From Desulfobacterium sp. (GTDB lineage Bacteria > Desulfobacterota > Desulfobacteria > Desulfobacterales > Desulfobacteraceae): DNA of 61,385 nt. The notes below the pieces were generated by a model. That model made no database searches. It saw only the letters and a list, made by a program, of their open reading frames with translations, and was not told the DNA's origin. The number at the start of each line of letters is the position of its first letter. Position 1 is the stretch's first letter. The stretch covers positions 1-61,385 of the forward strand of contig JAEINR010000024.1 of the NCBI GenBank assembly GCA_016342325.1. The letters run 5' to 3'. A program made the translations under genes and the position numbers. Below are positions 44,231 to 52,533 of this stretch, piece by piece.

Positions 44231-45913
44231 ATGTCAGAAGATACCAAAAAAGTGATCTATTCCATGATGCGGGTGAGCAAGTTCTATGACAAGAAACCAG
44301 TGCTCAAGGATATCTCCCTCTCCTATTTCTACGGCGCCAAGATCGGCGTCCTGGGCCTCAACGGTTCAGGAAAGTCAAGCCTTCTCAGGATCCTTGCCGG
44401 CGTGGACCAGGACTATAACGGCGAGACCATCCTCTCCAAGGGATTTACCGTGGGATACCTGGAACAGGAGCCCTTGGTAGATAGCGACAAGACCGTCCGT
44501 GAGATCGTGGAGCAGGGGGTCCAGGAGACCGTGGATCTCATCAACGAGTACGAGGCCATCAGCGAAAAATTTGCCGAGCCCATGTCCGACGAGGATATGG
44601 ACAAGTTGATCCAGCGCCAGGGAGACCTCCAGGAGAAGCTGGACCACCTGGATGCCTGGGACCTGGATTCCCGTTTGAACATGGCCATGGACGCCCTTCG
44701 CTGTCCCGAAGGCGATACAAAGGTCGCCGTGATCTCCGGTGGTGAGAAACGCCGGGTGGCCCTGTGCCGGCTCCTGCTCAGGCAGCCGGACATCCTGCTT
44801 TTGGACGAGCCCACCAACCATCTGGACGCGGCTTCCGTATCCTGGCTTGAGCAACACCTGAGCCGGTACCCCGGCACTGTCATCGCCGTTACCCATGATC
44901 GGTACTTCCTGGACAACGTGGCCGGCTGGATACTGGAACTGGACCGGGGCGAAGGCATTCCCTGGAAGGGCAACTACTCCTCCTGGCTGTCCCAGAAGCA
45001 GGACCGGCTCAAGAACCAGGAGAAGCAGGAGAGTAAGCGCCAGAAAACCCTGGAAAGGGAGCTGGAATGGATCAAGATGTCCCCCAAGGGAAGAAGAAGC
45101 AAGTCCAAGGCCCGAATCAGCTCCTATGACGAACTGCTGAAACAGGACAGCCAGGACCGGGACAAGAATCTCGAAATCTTTATTCCACCCGGACCCAGGC
45201 TCGGTGGCAAAGTCATCGTGGCCACCGATGTGACCAAGGCCTTTGATTCCAAACTCCTGGTGGACAAGATGAACTTCATCATCCCCGCCGGTGGCATCAT
45301 CGGAGTGGTCGGCCCCAATGGCGCGGGAAAATCAACCCTGTTCAACATGATCACCGATAAAGAGCAGCCCGACGCCGGAACCATCGAAGTGGGTGAAACG
45401 GTCAAGATCGCCTATGTGGACCAGGAGCGCCACGTGCTTGATCCTGAGAAAACCATCTGGGAGAGCATCAGCCAAGGCAACGACAACATTCTCATCGGCG
45501 GCCGGGAGATCAACTCCAGGGCCTATGTCTCCAAGTTCAACTTTTCAGGATCCGACCAGCAGAAAAAGCTGGGCACCCTGTCCGGTGGTGAGCGCAACCG
45601 GGTCCACCTGGCACGGATGCTCAAGGAAGAGGCCAACCTCCTTCTCTTGGATGAGCCCACCAATGACCTGGATGTCAACACCATGCGGGCCCTGGAAGAG
45701 GCATTGGAGAACTTTGCCGGCTGCGCCATCGTGATCAGCCATGACAGGTGGTTCCTGGACAGGATCGCCACCCACATCCTGGCATTTGAAGGCGACAGCC
45801 AGACCGTGTTCTTCGAAGGCAGCTACACGGACTATGAAGCGGACAGAAAAAAACGCCTGGGCATCAAGGCCGACCAGCCCGAGCGCATCAAGTACCGGCA
45901 GCTAACCCGGTAA
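44231..45913 (+). CDS. ettA: Energy-dependent translational throttle protein EttA
   Basis: This 560-residue ABC-F protein has two nucleotide-binding domains with GLNGSGKSS and GPNGAGKST, signatures SGGEKRR and SGGERNR, and Walker B LLLLDEPTNHLD and LLLLDEPTNDLD. The two domains are joined by a charged linker (about 250-300) that reaches the ribosomal P-site tRNA. It has no membrane domain. EttA gates the first peptide bond on the ribosome according to ATP/ADP level. Length and arrangement match E. coli EttA (555 residues). It is translationally close to the upstream helicase. Confidence 0.95.
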   Translation: MSEDTKKVIYSMMRVSKFYDKKPVLKDISLSYFYGAKIGVLGLNGSGKSSLLRILAGVDQDYNGETILSKGFTVGYLEQEPLVDSDKTVREIVEQGVQETVDLINEYEAISEKFAEPMSDEDMDKLIQRQGDLQEKLDHLDAWDLDSRLNMAMDALRCPEGDTKVAVISGGEKRRVALCRLLLRQPDILLLDEPTNHLDAASVSWLEQHLSRYPGTVIAVTHDRYFLDNVAGWILELDRGEGIPWKGNYSSWLSQKQDRLKNQEKQESKRQKTLERELEWIKMSPKGRRSKSKARISSYDELLKQDSQDRDKNLEIFIPPGPRLGGKVIVATDVTKAFDSKLLVDKMNFIIPAGGIIGVVGPNGAGKSTLFNMITDKEQPDAGTIEVGETVKIAYVDQERHVLDPEKTIWESISQGNDNILIGGREINSRAYVSKFNFSGSDQQKKLGTLSGGERNRVHLARMLKEEANLLLLDEPTNDLDVNTMRALEEALENFAGCAIVISHDRWFLDRIATHILAFEGDSQTVFFEGSYTDYEADRKKRLGIKADQPERIKYRQLTR

Positions 45914-45917
45914 CCCA

Positions 45918-46808
45918 TTGCTCGTAAAAAGAGACGTGGACGCAAGGGGGCCGAAGTTCGGCTCCCTTGCAGCCATCCACACGGCAGTGGTGCTGTTCGG
46001 ATTTTCAGGGCTGTTCGGGAAATTTCTCCTGTGCAGCCCCCTGGTCATCGTGTTCGGCAGAACCGTTTTTGCCTCCCTGGCCCTGGCCCCCCTGCTCCTC
46101 AAATCCGGGATCACCCCGTTCAGGACAAACAGGCACCGCCTGGTTATCTACATGCTCCAGGGCGCGCTCCTCGCCCTCCACTGGTGCACCTTTTTCCTCT
46201 CCATCCAGATATCCACCGTTGCCCTGGGACTGCTCACCTTTTCCAGTTTCCCCCTCTTTGTCACATTGCTGGAACCCCTGTTTTTCAAGGAGAGACTGAG
46301 ACCCGTTGACATGGGGATAGCGCTTCTGGTATTTGCGGGACTTATCCTGGTGCTGCCCTCCTTTGATTTTTCACAAAAGCCTGTCCAGGGCGCCCTATGG
46401 GGAACGTTTTCAGGATTCACCTTTGCCCTTTTGGCCATCTTCAACAAAAAAAACCTGGCCTTTGACACCCCCATGGGCGTGGCCTTTCACCAGAACGCAT
46501 TTGCCGCCCTGTCCCTTGTGCCCGTGCTCCTGATCACCACCCCCGGGGTTCCCACCCCCGAAGAAATCCTGCTCCTTGCAGGGCTTGGCATTGTGTGCAC
46601 CGCCCTGTCCCACACCCTGTTCATCTCATCCCTGAAACAGCTCAGGGCCACCACCGTCAGTATCATCACCGCCCTTGAACCCCTCTACGGCATCCTGCTT
46701 GCCGCCCTCCTCCTCAACGAAATGCCCACCCCACGGACACTGGCAGGCGGCGCCATCATCATCACGGCCACCACCCTGGCCACCTGGTCCCACAAAAAAA
46801 ATCATTGA
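45918..46808 (+). CDS. EamA/DMT-family transporter
   Basis: This 296-residue inner-membrane protein has ten predicted helices in two EamA repeats, the second ending near TALEPLYGILLAALLLNE and the following GGAIIITATTL. Members export or import amino acids, nucleotides or drugs; the substrate cannot be told. The start is TTG at 45918, 4 nt after the ettA stop, with no strong ribosome binding site; a GTG at 45936 is an alternative. Overall placement suggests co-transcription with ettA. Confidence 0.85.
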   Translation: MLVKRDVDARGPKFGSLAAIHTAVVLFGFSGLFGKFLLCSPLVIVFGRTVFASLALAPLLLKSGITPFRTNRHRLVIYMLQGALLALHWCTFFLSIQISTVALGLLTFSSFPLFVTLLEPLFFKERLRPVDMGIALLVFAGLILVLPSFDFSQKPVQGALWGTFSGFTFALLAIFNKKNLAFDTPMGVAFHQNAFAALSLVPVLLITTPGVPTPEEILLLAGLGIVCTALSHTLFISSLKQLRATTVSIITALEPLYGILLAALLLNEMPTPRTLAGGAIIITATTLATWSHKKNH

Positions 46809-46905
46809 ATTTTTTACGTTTTTCTGATTGTCTGCATGATACATAAATGAGAATTGCGTTAAAAAACATCGTTTACACAAACAACGGGTTCCCAGGATCA
46901 TTTCA

Positions 46906-47946
46906 ATGAAAAAGCTTTCAGAATGCAGGATTCTTCTGGTTGACGACACAAAGATTAACATTGACATCCTTGTCCAGACCCTGAAAAACCACTATCGGCT
47001 CGGGGTGGCCCTGAACGGTAAAAAAGCCATTGAGTTTGCCCTGAACAACCGGGTCGACCTGATACTCCTGGACATCCTCATGCCGGAGATGGACGGCTTT
47101 GAGGTGTGCAAACGCCTGAAAAGCAACCCCAACACCCAGGATATCCCCGTGATCTTCATCTCAGCCATGGATGCCGTCTCCCACAAGACCGAAGGATTCA
47201 AAACCGGCGCCGTTGACTACATCACAAAACCCTTTGACATGGAAGAGGTCAAGGCCAGGGTACGCACACACCTTTCCCTCAAGATCGCAAGGGAAGCCCT
47301 GAAGAACCAAAACGCCATCCTCGAGGAGATGGTAAAAGAGCGAACCCGGGAGCTGGAAGAGACCCAAATCGAAATCGTTGACCGCCTCTGCCTTGCGGCC
47401 GAACACCGGGACGAAGACACGGGCAACCATGTCAGGAGAATGGGCCAATACTGCTATATCCTTTCCAGAAAAGCCGGCATCCCTGTAACAGAGAGCAACA
47501 ACCTTGCCACCGCTGCAACCCTCCACGATGTGGGAAAAATCGGTGTATCCGACACCATCATGCTCAAGCCCGCCCGACTCACCCCGGAAGAGATGGAGAT
47601 CATGAGAACCCACTCGGAGATCGGCAAAGACCTGCTGTCGGGCAGCCGGTGCAAGCTTCTCCAGACCGCCGAGAACATTGCCATGACCCACCATGAACGG
47701 TGGAACGGTACAGGCTACCCCCTGGGCCTTAAGGGCGTTGAGATCCCCATCGAGGGCAGGATCGCAGGCATTTGCGACGTGTTTGACGCCCTGGTTTCAA
47801 ACAGACCTTATAAAAAAGCATGGCCCATGGACCGGGCCCTGGAAGAGATCCGCTCCCAATCAGGCATCCACTTTGACCCGGAACTGACCGCGCTTTTCCT
47901 CACCCTTGAGCCGGAGCTTGAGGCCATCCTCCAGGAGCTTGGCTGA
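46906..47946 (+). CDS. Response regulator with HD-GYP phosphodiesterase output
   Basis: This 346-residue cytoplasmic protein has a receiver domain (Asp 56 in LILLDILMPEMDG), a short coiled-coil linker (ILEEMVKERTRELEETQ) and an HD-GYP domain with HDVGKIGVSD and HHERWNGTGYP. RpfG-like proteins hydrolyse cyclic di-GMP. No partner kinase is adjacent; the large hybrid kinase at 57389 is one candidate. Length and domain order are typical. AGGATC precedes the ATG at about 8 nt. Confidence 0.94.
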   Translation: MKKLSECRILLVDDTKINIDILVQTLKNHYRLGVALNGKKAIEFALNNRVDLILLDILMPEMDGFEVCKRLKSNPNTQDIPVIFISAMDAVSHKTEGFKTGAVDYITKPFDMEEVKARVRTHLSLKIAREALKNQNAILEEMVKERTRELEETQIEIVDRLCLAAEHRDEDTGNHVRRMGQYCYILSRKAGIPVTESNNLATAATLHDVGKIGVSDTIMLKPARLTPEEMEIMRTHSEIGKDLLSGSRCKLLQTAENIAMTHHERWNGTGYPLGLKGVEIPIEGRIAGICDVFDALVSNRPYKKAWPMDRALEEIRSQSGIHFDPELTALFLTLEPELEAILQELG

Positions 47947-48017
47947 CCCTTTTCCCTAAACAATCTGTTGATTAATTATCCCATCTGTTTTATAAATCTA
48001 AGTTTCACTGACATTAT

Positions 48018-49640
48018 ATGAGGAAAACAACAGGTTACATGACACCCAAAATGATAGACCGCCGAACGGCAAAAGAGATTGCAAAACGCCGTACATTTGC
48101 AATCATCAGTCACCCGGATGCGGGAAAAACCACACTCACGGAAAAGCTTCTCCTGTTCGGCGGGGCCATCCAGCAGGCAGGGGCCGTTAAATCCAAAAAG
48201 GTGACAAAGGCCGCCACCAGTGATTTTCTCTCCATTGAACAGGAGCGGGGCATCTCCGTCTCCTCCTCGGTGATGAAGTTCAACTACAAGGACTTCGAGA
48301 TCAATCTTCTGGACACCCCGGGTCATAAGGACTTTTCCGAAGACACCTACCGGGTCTTGACGGCCGTGGACTGCGCCGTGATGATCATCGACTCCGCCAA
48401 GGGCGTTGAGCCTCAAACCAAAAAGCTCATGGAGGTGTGCCGCATGCGCAACACCCCCATCATCACCTTTATCAACAAGCTGGACCGGGAGGGCATGGAC
48501 CCCCTGGACCTGTTCGAGGACATCGAGAACAAACTCCAGGTGGAGTGCACCCCCATGACCTGGCCCATTGGCATGGGACGGCGCTTCAAAGGGGTCTACA
48601 ACATGGAGAAAAAGGAGCTGGGGCTCTTTTCCCCGGGCTACTCTCCCCAGGACGGAGACGGCATCGTCATCAAGGATCTTGCGGATCCCGCCCTTGACGA
48701 AGCCCTGGGCACCCAGGCCGACGAGCTCAGGGATGACATCGAGCTGATCCAGGGTGCGGCCGACCCCTTTGATATGGATTATTATCTCAAGGGCAGCCAG
48801 ACCCCGGTCTTTTTCGGATCCGCCATCAACAACTTCGGGGTGAGGGAGATGCTGGACGCCTTTGTTGAGATGGCACCGCCCCCGGGCAAACGACAATCCT
48901 CCACCCGGGAAGTTTCCCCGGACGAGGAGGCCTTCTCAGGCTTTACGTTCAAGATCCAGGCAAACATGGATCCGGCCCACCGGGACAGGATTGCCTTTTT
49001 CCGGATCTGCTCGGGCAAATTCACCAAGGGCATGAAGGTGAGACACCACAGAATCGGCAAGGATATCACCCTCTCCAACGCCACCATCTTCATGGCCCAG
49101 GAGCGAAGCAACGTGGAAGAAGCCTATCCCGGTGACATCATCGGTATCCACAACCACGGCACCATCAAGATCGGAGATACCTTCACCACCAAGGAGCCCT
49201 TGAAATTCCTGGGCATCCCAAGCTTTGCCCCAGAGCACTTCCGGCGGGTCGTCCTGAAGAATCCATTAAAGACAAAGTCCCTTCAAAAGGGTCTTCTCCA
49301 GCTGGCCGAAGAGGGAACCATCCAGGTGTTCCGGCCCTACATCAACAACGACTATGTCCTGGGCGCCGTGGGTGTGCTCCAGTTTGACGTCACCATGGCA
49401 CGGCTCAAGGCCGAGTACAGCGTGGATGCCACCTACGAAGCCGTGGACCTGTCCGTGGCCCGCTGGATCACCTGCGATAACGCCGAATTGCTCAAGCGCT
49501 TTAAAAACGAAAACCAGTCAAGCACGGCCACGGATTCAGAAGGGTGGCTCACCTTCCTCACCACCAGCGAGTACCAACTCGGCTTTGCCGTTGAGGCATG
49601 GCCCGGCGTCGAGTTTCATAAAACCAGGGAGTACAACTAA
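48018..49640 (+). CDS. prfC: Peptide chain release factor 3
   Basis: This 540-residue translational GTPase recycles RF1/RF2 from the ribosome. G motifs are visible: SHPDAGKTT (G1), [11 protein letters not shown] (G3), and NKLDREG (G4). The RF3-specific start of the GTPase domain ([20 protein letters not shown]) and C-terminal tail are present. Length is standard (529 in E. coli). The frame opens at ATG 48018, but an internal ATG at 48039 with AGG 6 nt upstream may be the true start. It lies 72 nt after the HD-GYP gene. Confidence 0.96.
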   Translation: MRKTTGYMTPKMIDRRTAKEIAKRRTFAIISHPDAGKTTLTEKLLLFGGAIQQAGAVKSKKVTKAATSDFLSIEQERGISVSSSVMKFNYKDFEINLLDTPGHKDFSEDTYRVLTAVDCAVMIIDSAKGVEPQTKKLMEVCRMRNTPIITFINKLDREGMDPLDLFEDIENKLQVECTPMTWPIGMGRRFKGVYNMEKKELGLFSPGYSPQDGDGIVIKDLADPALDEALGTQADELRDDIELIQGAADPFDMDYYLKGSQTPVFFGSAINNFGVREMLDAFVEMAPPPGKRQSSTREVSPDEEAFSGFTFKIQANMDPAHRDRIAFFRICSGKFTKGMKVRHHRIGKDITLSNATIFMAQERSNVEEAYPGDIIGIHNHGTIKIGDTFTTKEPLKFLGIPSFAPEHFRRVVLKNPLKTKSLQKGLLQLAEEGTIQVFRPYINNDYVLGAVGVLQFDVTMARLKAEYSVDATYEAVDLSVARWITCDNAELLKRFKNENQSSTATDSEGWLTFLTTSEYQLGFAVEAWPGVEFHKTREYN

Positions 49641-49685
49641 CGACCATCTTTAACAACAACAGCAGCACCAGCAAAGGAGAACACC

Positions 49686-50771
49686 ATGGCAGACAAGCGA
49701 ATCTTCAACTTCAATGCAGGACCTGCAGCCCTGCCTCTTCCGGTTCTTGAAGAGATACAGTCCTCATTCCTCAACTTCAACGGCTCAGGCATGTCCATCA
49801 CCGAGATCAGCCACCGCTCCCCTTGGTTTGACCAGGTGATCAACGATGCTGTTGACAGGACAAAGAGACTGCTGAACCTGGACGACCGTTACCATGTCCT
49901 CTTTGTCCAGGGCGGTGCAAGCCTCCAGTTTGCCATGGCGCCCATGAACTTTCTGACCGACGGCAAATCAGCTGATTTTGTCAACACCGGCACCTGGTCC
50001 ACCAAGGCCATCAACGAAGCAAAGATCCTGAACAAAAACCATTCCGTGGTGGCCTCCTCAGAGGACAGGAACTTCTGCTACATTCCCAAGGATATCCGCT
50101 TCAACCCGGATGCCGCCTATGCCCACATCACCACCAACAACACCATCAAGGGCACCCAGTGGCACACCTTTCCCGACACCAACGGCGTGCCCATCATGGC
50201 GGACATGTCCTCGGACTTCATGAGCCGCCCCCTTGACATGGACAAGTTCGGTATGATCTATGCCGGTGCCCAGAAAAACATCGGCCCCTCGGGCGTGTGC
50301 ATGGTGATCATCAGAAAGGATCTGCTGGAGACGGCAAACAACGAGATCCCCTCCATGCTCCGCTACTCCACCTTTGCATCCAAGAACTCCATGTACAACA
50401 CCCCGCCCTGCTTTGGCATCTATACCATCCAGCTGGTGCTCAAATGGCTGGAGGAGACCATGGGGGGTCTTGAAAAAATGGAGGCCCACAACCAGGCCAA
50501 GGGCAAGCTTATCTACGACCTCATCGACAACAGCGACTTCTACCGGGCAACGGCAGACAAAGACAGCCGATCGCTGATGAACGTCACCTTCCGCCTGCCC
50601 ACGGAAGAGCTGGAAAAAAGTTTTATTGAAAAGGCAACGGCAAAAGGTCTTGGCGGCCTCAAGGGCCACAGGTCCGTTGGCGGATGCCGGGCATCCATTT
50701 ACAATGCAGCAACCATGGAAGCGGTTCAGGCACTTGTTGAGTTTATGGAATCCTTTAAAAAGGAGAGCTAA
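49686..50771 (+). CDS. serC: Phosphoserine aminotransferase
   Basis: This 361-residue PLP enzyme converts 3-phosphohydroxypyruvate and glutamate into phosphoserine and 2-oxoglutarate. It starts with FNFNAGPAALPLPVLEEIQ, has GGASLQFAMAPMN, and the Lys-PLP segment MIYAGAQKNIGPSG. The AAAGGAG site before the ATG is strong. serA begins 3 nt after the stop, so the two serine-pathway genes are co-expressed. Confidence 0.97.
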   Translation: MADKRIFNFNAGPAALPLPVLEEIQSSFLNFNGSGMSITEISHRSPWFDQVINDAVDRTKRLLNLDDRYHVLFVQGGASLQFAMAPMNFLTDGKSADFVNTGTWSTKAINEAKILNKNHSVVASSEDRNFCYIPKDIRFNPDAAYAHITTNNTIKGTQWHTFPDTNGVPIMADMSSDFMSRPLDMDKFGMIYAGAQKNIGPSGVCMVIIRKDLLETANNEIPSMLRYSTFASKNSMYNTPPCFGIYTIQLVLKWLEETMGGLEKMEAHNQAKGKLIYDLIDNSDFYRATADKDSRSLMNVTFRLPTEELEKSFIEKATAKGLGGLKGHRSVGGCRASIYNAATMEAVQALVEFMESFKKES

Positions 50772-50774
50772 GAG

Positions 50775-52355
50775 ATGAAAGTCCTTGTAAGCGACAAGAT
50801 GGATGAAACAGGTATTGAGATTTTCAAGAATGAAGATGGAATCGACGTCGACGTAATTACGGGTCTTTCACCCGAAGAGCTGAAACAAATCATCGGGGAC
50901 TACCATGCCCTGGCCATCCGAAGTTCCACCCAGGTGACCAAGGAGATCCTCGATGCCGCAACCAACCTGAAAGTCATTGGCAGGGCAGGCATCGGCCTCG
51001 ACAACGTGGACATCCCGGAATCCACGGAACACGGCATTGCTGTGATGAACACCCCCGGGGGCAACACCGTCACCACGGCGGAACACGCCATCTCCATGAT
51101 GATGGCCTTGACACGGAACATCCCCAGGGGCACCGCCACCCTCAAGCAGGGCCTGTGGGAAAAGAAAAACCTCCAGGGCCGGGAGCTGTTCAACAAGACC
51201 CTGGGCGTCATCGGCTTCGGCAACATCGGCTCCATCGTGGCCACCCTTGCCCAGGGGCTCAAGATGCAGGTGATCATCTTTGATCCCAACATCTCATCGG
51301 AGCACATTGAAAAGGCGGGATTTAAGAGCGTCACCCTGGAGGAGCTCTACCAGCAAAGCGACTACATCACCATCCATGTACCCAAGATAGAAAGCACCAC
51401 CCACCTTCTGAATAAAGAAACCTTTGCCATGATGAAGAAAGGGGTGATGGTCATCAACTGCGCCAGGGGGGGCATCATCCAGGAGCAGGACCTCTATGAT
51501 GCCATTGTTTCAGGACAGGTGGCCGGCGCGGCCCTGGACGTGTTTGAGACCGAACCTCCTGGAAACCATCCCCTACTGGAACTCGACCAGGTGATTGCCA
51601 CTCCCCACCTGGGCGCATCCACCCAGGAGGCCCAGACCAATGTGGCTGTAGCCGTGGCCAACCAGATCATCGCCTATCTCAAGAACGACACCATCATCAA
51701 TGCGGTGAACGTTCCGTCGGTAACCGGTGAGCTGTTGAAGAAGCTCAAGCCCTACCTCCATCTGGGTGAAAAGATGGGGCTCATGCAGTCCCAGTTGGTA
51801 AAGGGCCCGTTCAAGGAGATCGCCATCGAGTATGCGGGCAACTTCTATGACCTTGACCTCAAGCCCGTGACCCTGGCGGCCCTCAGGGGCATCCTCACCC
51901 CCCTTGTCAGCTACGAGGTCAACTCGGTCAATGCTGCCTCCCTTGCAAAGAACATGGGCATCAAGGTGACCGAAACCACGAGTGATGAGACCGAGAACTA
52001 CCTCAACCTCATCCGGATCACCGTCACCACCGAGACCGGAACCAATCTGGTGGCCGGAACCATCTTCGGCAAGGACGACCCCAGGATCATCCGCATCAAC
52101 AAGTTCCGCCTGGAGGTGATCCCGGAAGGACATCTGGCCCTGATCCACAATATTGACAAGCCGGGCTCCATCGGCAACATCGGCACCTGCCTTGGCCAGC
52201 ACGAAATCAACATCGCACGGATGATGGTAGGAAGAGAGGATGACGGAGACAGGAACATCATCTTCCTGCGCACGGACACCCCCATCCCGGACGAGGTGGC
52301 AACCGAGATCAGCGATCTTGGACTTGTCAACTCCGTGATCACATTTGAACTGTAA
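50775..52355 (+). CDS. serA: D-3-phosphoglycerate dehydrogenase
   Basis: This 526-residue NAD-dependent enzyme catalyses the first step of serine synthesis. It has the long three-domain form: substrate domain, Rossmann domain with GVIGFGNIGSIVA and the active-site signatures NCARGGIIQEQDL and PHLGAST, an intervening ASB domain and a C-terminal ACT domain (about 452-526) for serine feedback. It is preceded by AAAAGGAG and followed by a REP-like palindrome and a terminator. Its equilibrium favours the reverse direction, so a partner that drains its products is useful; see the next gene. Confidence 0.96.
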   Translation: MKVLVSDKMDETGIEIFKNEDGIDVDVITGLSPEELKQIIGDYHALAIRSSTQVTKEILDAATNLKVIGRAGIGLDNVDIPESTEHGIAVMNTPGGNTVTTAEHAISMMMALTRNIPRGTATLKQGLWEKKNLQGRELFNKTLGVIGFGNIGSIVATLAQGLKMQVIIFDPNISSEHIEKAGFKSVTLEELYQQSDYITIHVPKIESTTHLLNKETFAMMKKGVMVINCARGGIIQEQDLYDAIVSGQVAGAALDVFETEPPGNHPLLELDQVIATPHLGASTQEAQTNVAVAVANQIIAYLKNDTIINAVNVPSVTGELLKKLKPYLHLGEKMGLMQSQLVKGPFKEIAIEYAGNFYDLDLKPVTLAALRGILTPLVSYEVNSVNAASLAKNMGIKVTETTSDETENYLNLIRITVTTETGTNLVAGTIFGKDDPRIIRINKFRLEVIPEGHLALIHNIDKPGSIGNIGTCLGQHEINIARMMVGREDDGDRNIIFLRTDTPIPDEVATEISDLGLVNSVITFEL

Positions 52356-52363
52356 CAAATCAT

Positions 52364-52388
52364 GGGGACGGATTTAAAATCTGTCCCC
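52364..52388. repeat. REP-like 25-bp palindrome, copy 2
   Basis: A 12-bp stem (GGGGACGGATTT against AAATCTGTCCCC) surrounds one central base, identical in layout to the copy at 19043-19067. It lies 9 nt after the serA stop. Confidence 0.6.
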
Positions 52389-52474
52389 TAACTGAAAGCA
52401 AGACCCCCGGGGGCCAGGACCCATGGAGACATATTTCAAAAACAGGCCCCCGGTATAACACCGTTGAACGACCC

Positions 52475-52499
52475 AAGGCTGCGTTTGCAGCTTTTTTTT
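52475..52499 (+). terminator. Intrinsic terminator after serA
   Basis: GCTGC-GTTT-GCAGC (52478-52491), extended by A-A-G against T-T-T, is followed by a run of eight T. It would end the serC-serA transcript before the FAD/Fe-S dehydrogenase gene, although read-through is possible. Confidence 0.75.
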
Positions 52500-52533
52500 A
52501 TTATTATTATAACAGCAGAATAGAATAGAGACG

